Positions 53,743-57,873 of a DNA stretch of 57,873 bases are shown here, piece after piece. The stretch comes from an uncultured bacterium. Its GTDB lineage: Bacteria > Desulfobacterota > Binatia > UBA1149 > CAITLU01. How positions within the stretch are numbered: the first letter of the stretch is position 1; each line of letters starts with the position of its first letter. A program made the translations under genes and the position numbers. The notes beneath the pieces were generated by a model, which ran no database searches, was not told the origin of the DNA, and saw nothing but the letters and a program-made list of their open reading frames with translations. Location of the stretch: the NCBI GenBank assembly GCA_903893315.1, contig CAITLU010000061.1:1-57873 (forward strand), read 5' to 3'.

Positions 53743-56700
53743 ATGTCGCGAAGCTCAAACAGGTTGTATGCGGCCGTCGTGGCCGGCGCCGTGGCGCTCG
53801 TGGCCGGCGCCGTGCCGGTTTCGGCGTTCGTGGCTTTCGAGTCCGGTCAGGTGCGTCCGCTCGCCATGTCCGGCGACGGGACTCGTCTGTTCGTCTGCAA
53901 CACACCGGACAACCGACTGGAAATCTACGACACCAGCGGCGGTGGTCACGTGCACGTTGGCTCGGTTCCGGTCGGTCTCGAGCCGGTAGCGGTGGCGGCC
54001 CGCAACAGCGGCGAAGTCTGGGTGGTCAACCATCTCTCCGACAGCGTCAGCATAGTCGATGTGAGTGACGTCGCGCAGGCCCGCGTGATCCGCACTCTGC
54101 TGGTCGGCGACGAACCGCGCGACATCGTTTTCGGCGGCTCGTCGTTCAATCGCGCCTTCGTCACTACCGCTCACCGCGGCCAGAACAATCCGAGCGATGC
54201 GCAACTCACGACCGAGGGGATAGGTCGTGCCGACGTGTGGGTGTTCGATTCCGGCAACCTCGGTTCTTCGCTCGGCGGAGACGCGGAAACCATCGTGACG
54301 TTGTTCGGCGATACGCCGCGGCCGCTCGCGGTCAGCGCCGACGGCACTCGCGTCTACGCCGGCGTGTTTCATTCGGGCAACCAGACCACCTCGCTCAGCG
54401 AAGGCGTGGTTCCGGATGGGGGACAGGGCGCCGGTGGTCTGCCCGCGCCCAACACCAACCACGCCGGAATTCCCGGTCCGGAGACCGGCCTCATCGTCAA
54501 GTTCAACGGCTCGCAGTGGGTGGACCAGCTCGACCGCGACTGGTCGAGCTCGGTGCGGCTGAGTCTGCCGGATTACGACGTCTTCGCGATCGACGCCGAC
54601 GCCAGCCCTCCAGTGCAGGTCGCCGGGACATCGGGGCGTTTCCCGCACGTCGGGACGATCCTGTTCAACATGGCGGTCAACCCTTCCAACGGAAAGGTCT
54701 ACGTATCGAACCTCGAGTCCTTCAACGAGGTGCGCTTCGAGGGGCCGGGTACGTTCGGAGGGAGCACGGTGCGCGGTCATATTACGGAGAGCCGTATCAG
54801 CATCATCGACCCGGTGGCCGAGACCGTGACCAGACGTCACCTCAACAAGCACATCGACTACGGTCAGTGCTGCGATGCGCTTCCTAACGCGACCAACGAC
54901 AAGAGTCTGGCCTTTCCTCTTGAAATGGCTTTTTCCGGCGATGGGTCACTGCTCTTCGTCAGTGCGTTCGGTTCGAGCAAGGTCGGAGTGTTCGCCACCG
55001 CCCAACTCGAGAACGACACCTTCACTCCGAACGTCGCGGATCAGATCGAGGTTTCGGGCGGAGGTCCCACCGGCCTGGTTCTCGACGAAGCCAACAGCCG
55101 TCTGTTCGTACTTACGCGCTTCGACAATTCGGTCTCGGTGGTGAGCACCGCCACTGGGGTGGAGACGGCGCATCTGCCGCTTCACAACCCCGAGCCTGCC
55201 AGCGTCGTTCAGGGACGGCCTTTTCTGTACGACGCGCGTGCGACTTCGAGTCACGGTGATCAGGCCTGCGCGTCGTGCCACATCTTCGGTGACTTCGATT
55301 CGCTGGCCTGGGATCTCGGCAACCCGGACGCAGATGTCGTGAACAACGCCAACCCGTTCACCGTCGGTCCGTTCATCGATCCCGACTTCCATCCGATGAA
55401 GGGTCCGATGACGACCCAGAGCCTGCGCGGCATGGACAACCACGGACCGATGCACTGGCGCGGAGACCGGACGGGCTCCGCCACGTCGGGAAGTTCGCAG
55501 CCCGACCGCGGAGCATTCAACGAGCAGGCGGCGTTCAAAGCTTTCAACCCTGCCTTCGTGGGCTTGATCGGAAGGGACACGACGCTGACCGATGCGCAGA
55601 TGCAGAAATACACCGACTTCATACTTCAGGTGATGTATCCGCCCAATCCCAATCGCCACCTGGACAACTCGCTGACCGCCGACCAGGCCGCTGCGCGCGA
55701 CATCTACTTCAATCGCATCACGGATACGCTGCAGAACTGCAACGGCTGTCACGTCCTCGATCGCAACGGCAACGCGGCGTCGAACGTGGCGCGGCCGGGC
55801 TTCTTCGGTACCGACGGGCACTCGTCGTTCGAGAACGAGACCCAGACAATGAAGATCGCGCATCTGCGCAACGTGTACCAGAAAGTAGGAATGTTCGGCA
55901 TGGCTCCCACCACGCTGCTCAATCCGGGCGACAACGCCGACAAGGGCGAGCAGATTCGCGGCTTCGGCGTGCTGCACGACGGCAGCATCGACACCGTGTT
56001 CCGCTTCTTCCAGGCGGTGGTGTTCAACGATCAGGGATCCACCGGGTTCCAGAGTGATCTGGAGCGGCGTCAGATGGAGTCCTTCGTTCTGGCATTCGAC
56101 ACCAACTTTTTCCCAGTCGTGGGCCAGCAGGCTTCGCGCGGTGCTTCGAGCGGATCGGACGTGGACGATCGTATCGACATGCTGCTGGCGCGCGCCGATG
56201 CCGGGGACTGTGATGTGGTGGTCAAAGGCGTAGTCGGTGGGCAGGTGCGCGGTTATCTGTACGCGGGCAGCGGCCAGTTCCGCAGCGATCGCGTTGCCGA
56301 AAGCACGATCGCCGACGCAGCGCTTCGGACGCTTGCCGAGACGCCCGGTCAGGAGTTGACCTTTACGGCAGTGCCACCCGGAGAAGGTGTGCGAATTGGT
56401 CTCGACCGCGATCTCGACGGCTTCCTTGACAGGGACGAGGTCGACGGCGGTGGCGACCCGGCCGATGAACTGAGCCTGCCGTGCGTCGACACGACTTCGG
56501 CTTTTCGTTTCAATAAGGCAATTTTGATCGACCGTCGCGGACGGTTGACGCTGAAGGCGACGGTGACGCTTGCGGACTACTCCGGCGAGACTGTCGAACT
56601 TGCCGCGGTCGACGGCGGCGGAACCATCATCGACGGCGCGGTGCCGGGCGGCTCTTTCGTTCTCAACTCGAACGGCAGCACCTACAAATTCAAAGCTGCC

Positions 56701-56886
56701 AGGGGTGCCAAGGGCGTCGTCTCTGCCTCCGTGAAAGCTCTGAGTGCAGCGGGGCAGTATCGGTTTAGCATGACGGTGAAGGACGGCTGGACGCCGCCTG
56801 CGGCCGACGAAACCGCGGCCGCGACGACGGTCACGCTCAACGTCGGCGGGGAGTGCTTTGCAGGCGCCGCGACCGGAGTTCGATGA
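53743..56886 (+). CDS. Secreted beta-propeller/dihaem cytochrome c fusion
   Basis: About 1047 residues from the ATG at 53743, with GGGAGGGGAG upstream and a signal peptide ending near PVSA. The first half (about 25-495) is a YVTN-type beta-propeller (LAMSGDGTRLFVCN, VVNHLSDSVSIVD, LAVSADGTRVYAG repeats). Two haem sites follow: CASCH at 509-513 and CNGCH at 666-670. Surrounding phrases (SLRGMDNHGPMHWRGDR, KIAHLRNVYQKVGMFG, then GVLHDGSIDTVFRFF) are those of dihaem MauG/CCP-like cytochromes. A calcium-loop phrase, DRDLDGFLDRDE, lies near 888. It probably carries out extracytoplasmic electron transfer or substrate oxidation. Confidence 0.9.
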   Translation: MSRSSNRLYAAVVAGAVALVAGAVPVSAFVAFESGQVRPLAMSGDGTRLFVCNTPDNRLEIYDTSGGGHVHVGSVPVGLEPVAVAARNSGEVWVVNHLSDSVSIVDVSDVAQARVIRTLLVGDEPRDIVFGGSSFNRAFVTTAHRGQNNPSDAQLTTEGIGRADVWVFDSGNLGSSLGGDAETIVTLFGDTPRPLAVSADGTRVYAGVFHSGNQTTSLSEGVVPDGGQGAGGLPAPNTNHAGIPGPETGLIVKFNGSQWVDQLDRDWSSSVRLSLPDYDVFAIDADASPPVQVAGTSGRFPHVGTILFNMAVNPSNGKVYVSNLESFNEVRFEGPGTFGGSTVRGHITESRISIIDPVAETVTRRHLNKHIDYGQCCDALPNATNDKSLAFPLEMAFSGDGSLLFVSAFGSSKVGVFATAQLENDTFTPNVADQIEVSGGGPTGLVLDEANSRLFVLTRFDNSVSVVSTATGVETAHLPLHNPEPASVVQGRPFLYDARATSSHGDQACASCHIFGDFDSLAWDLGNPDADVVNNANPFTVGPFIDPDFHPMKGPMTTQSLRGMDNHGPMHWRGDRTGSATSGSSQPDRGAFNEQAAFKAFNPAFVGLIGRDTTLTDAQMQKYTDFILQVMYPPNPNRHLDNSLTADQAAARDIYFNRITDTLQNCNGCHVLDRNGNAASNVARPGFFGTDGHSSFENETQTMKIAHLRNVYQKVGMFGMAPTTLLNPGDNADKGEQIRGFGVLHDGSIDTVFRFFQAVVFNDQGSTGFQSDLERRQMESFVLAFDTNFFPVVGQQASRGASSGSDVDDRIDMLLARADAGDCDVVVKGVVGGQVRGYLYAGSGQFRSDRVAESTIADAALRTLAETPGQELTFTAVPPGEGVRIGLDRDLDGFLDRDEVDGGGDPADELSLPCVDTTSAFRFNKAILIDRRGRLTLKATVTLADYSGETVELAAVDGGGTIIDGAVPGGSFVLNSNGSTYKFKAARGAKGVVSASVKALSAAGQYRFSMTVKDGWTPPAADETAAATTVTLNVGGECFAGAATGVR

Positions 56887-57152
56887 CGCCGGGGCCTGGC
56901 TGGTGAGCCGCAACGTGAAGCGCCGCCGGCTCGGGGACGCCGTGCACGGCGGTGGCCGGGTCGCGCCGGGTTTTCTTCGCTGCTACTTTCGCGCTTTGGA
57001 CGGCTGATTCTTCGAGCGTGAAGCAGTGAGCGCCGCGGGCACGGAACCGCGGTGTCTGACCATCGGACCGATTGACGGCGTGCCGGGCGCCGCAGCCGTG
57101 TGCTCGACGTAACCGGCCGGTAGCTCGCGCGAGTCGATCAAGGAAACAAGAG

Positions 57153-57767
57153 ATGCACAGTTGGAGACGCTGGCTTCGAGCGGCGCTGATGGTGTGGCGG
57201 GAAGAGGGAGCGGCTGGCATCGCGCGTTACGCCGGCCGCCGGTTGTATCTGCGCCAGGGTTTCTTCCTGTACGAAAGAACGCTTTCCGGAAGCGAGGCGA
57301 TTACGCTTCCTGCGAGTCTCACGTCGGTACGCCTGGCGACCTCGGCGGAGCGTAAGGCTCTGGCCCAGGCGCGCGAGAGTTTCGAGGCGGCCAGCTATTG
57401 GGAAATGGTACAGCCTGACGCCGAGTGCTACTTGGGTTTCGACGGTAACAACATCGTCTCGGTTCACTGGATGTCGACCATCGAGGAATCCAACGGCCTG
57501 GTCGAACTGGCGCCCGGTGATTTCGTCATCGGTCCGTGCGTGACAATCTCCACGCATCGCGGCCGCGGGGTCTATCCGGCAATGATCCGTGCGCTGTGTG
57601 ACGATCGTTACCGCAAGGGGCAGCGTCGCGCATACATGGTGGTCAACTTCGACAACAGCCCGTCGATACGCGGAATCGAGAAGGCTGGGTTCAAGTGTAC
57701 AGGCCGCGCCGATCTTCGACGGCTGCTCGGCTTTCAGCGTGTGACAAGACGGCCGGTCGAAGCCTAG
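57153..57767 (+). CDS. GNAT-family N-acetyltransferase-like protein
   Basis: About 204 residues from the ATG at 57153, with AAGGA 8 nt upstream. A basic, Trp-rich N-terminus (HSWRRWLRAALMVWREE) precedes the domain. The acetyl-CoA loop is STHRGRGVYPAMIRAL (about residues 133-148), and GIEKAGFKCTGR lies at the usual C-terminal position. The substrate is unknown; some family members with this N-terminus act on exopolysaccharide or surface sugars. Confidence 0.75.
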   Translation: MHSWRRWLRAALMVWREEGAAGIARYAGRRLYLRQGFFLYERTLSGSEAITLPASLTSVRLATSAERKALAQARESFEAASYWEMVQPDAECYLGFDGNNIVSVHWMSTIEESNGLVELAPGDFVIGPCVTISTHRGRGVYPAMIRALCDDRYRKGQRRAYMVVNFDNSPSIRGIEKAGFKCTGRADLRRLLGFQRVTRRPVEA

Positions 57768-57873
57768 CTGCGAGGCCCGTCAGATGATTTCGGCAGCGGT
57801 CGCGCAAGCGCTGTCTGCCGGCTTGTTTCCGTAATCGCTGCGCCCGTCGTTCGGTTACCGTTTGGCGCGCGAC
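57768..57873. other. Window end, nothing recognised
   Basis: The last 106 nt follow the GNAT gene. I see no terminator or start of a further gene within them. Confidence 0.4.

Noticed and set aside
56947-56974. Terminator after the propeller-cytochrome gene
   Set aside because: The 5-bp stem with a 12-nt loop followed by TTTT is too weak to call.

Overview
The window is GC-rich bacterial chromosome (my estimate is mid-60s % G+C by eye) with 38 protein genes that I can support, tightly packed with many 4-nt stop/start overlaps and frequent GTG starts. I found no tRNA, rRNA, CRISPR array, transposase or phage gene. Lipoproteins, an RND pump with its own outer-membrane channel, secreted haem proteins and large Cys-rich secreted proteins point to a Gram-negative. 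The Cys-rich proteins, two luciferase-like monooxygenases and the wealth of SDR/MDR enzymes resemble uncultivated lineages formerly called Deltaproteobacteria (Binatota- or Myxococcota-like). That assignment is inference only.

Region 1 (601-14404) is a carbohydrate locus. On the + strand lie a sugar-binding lipoprotein, two MalF/MalG-type permeases, a secreted protein with sugar-binding-like and discoidin domains plus a six-hairpin glycosidase-like domain, and a 1317-residue GH94-type phosphorylase. Converging on them on the - strand are a secreted protein resembling the 'glycoamylase'/GH144-type domain and, 5 nt downstream, the MalK-type ATPase. The two enzyme modules are the ones found next to the synthase domain in cyclic beta-1,2-glucan synthases (NdvB/Cgs), but the GT84 synthase itself is absent. 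I read this as a predicted uptake and phosphorolysis system for beta-1,2-glucan or a related beta-glucan.

Region 2 (14646-21593) holds a RibD-reductase-like protein of unknown role, a two-repeat lipoprotein, a HIT protein, a HAD hydrolase, and a glycosyltransferase 2 followed by a membrane sulfatase-superfamily protein. Region 3 (21783-24836) is one large secreted Cys-rich protein closed by a terminator-like hairpin. Region 4 (25051-30057) carries SDR and MDR oxidoreductases, an LLM flavin monooxygenase and a CorA-type channel coupled to a second SDR.

Region 5 (30194-32438) is an ammonium transporter with a clear Rho-independent terminator and a near-consensus sigma-54 promoter, divergent from the next block. 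Region 6 (32439-41055) is TypA/BipA GTPase, a tripartite RND efflux system (outer-membrane lipoprotein, adaptor, pump), a MOSC protein, and a half-size TMEM165/UPF0016 cation transporter. Region 7 (41131-47317) has small secreted proteins, a DUF2804 protein, and a compact - strand operon of an F420/FMN LLM enzyme, a SMUG1-type uracil-DNA glycosylase, a GT-C-like membrane protein and a secreted methyltransferase-like protein.

Region 8 (47546-57767) has a large membrane protein of the PTPS-related/GT-C kind, a CrtI-like FAD oxidoreductase, an aminoglycoside-phosphotransferase/P-loop kinase fusion, a secreted beta-propeller/dihaem cytochrome fusion and a GNAT-like acetyltransferase. Functions are read from sequence motifs by eye; no database search was possible.
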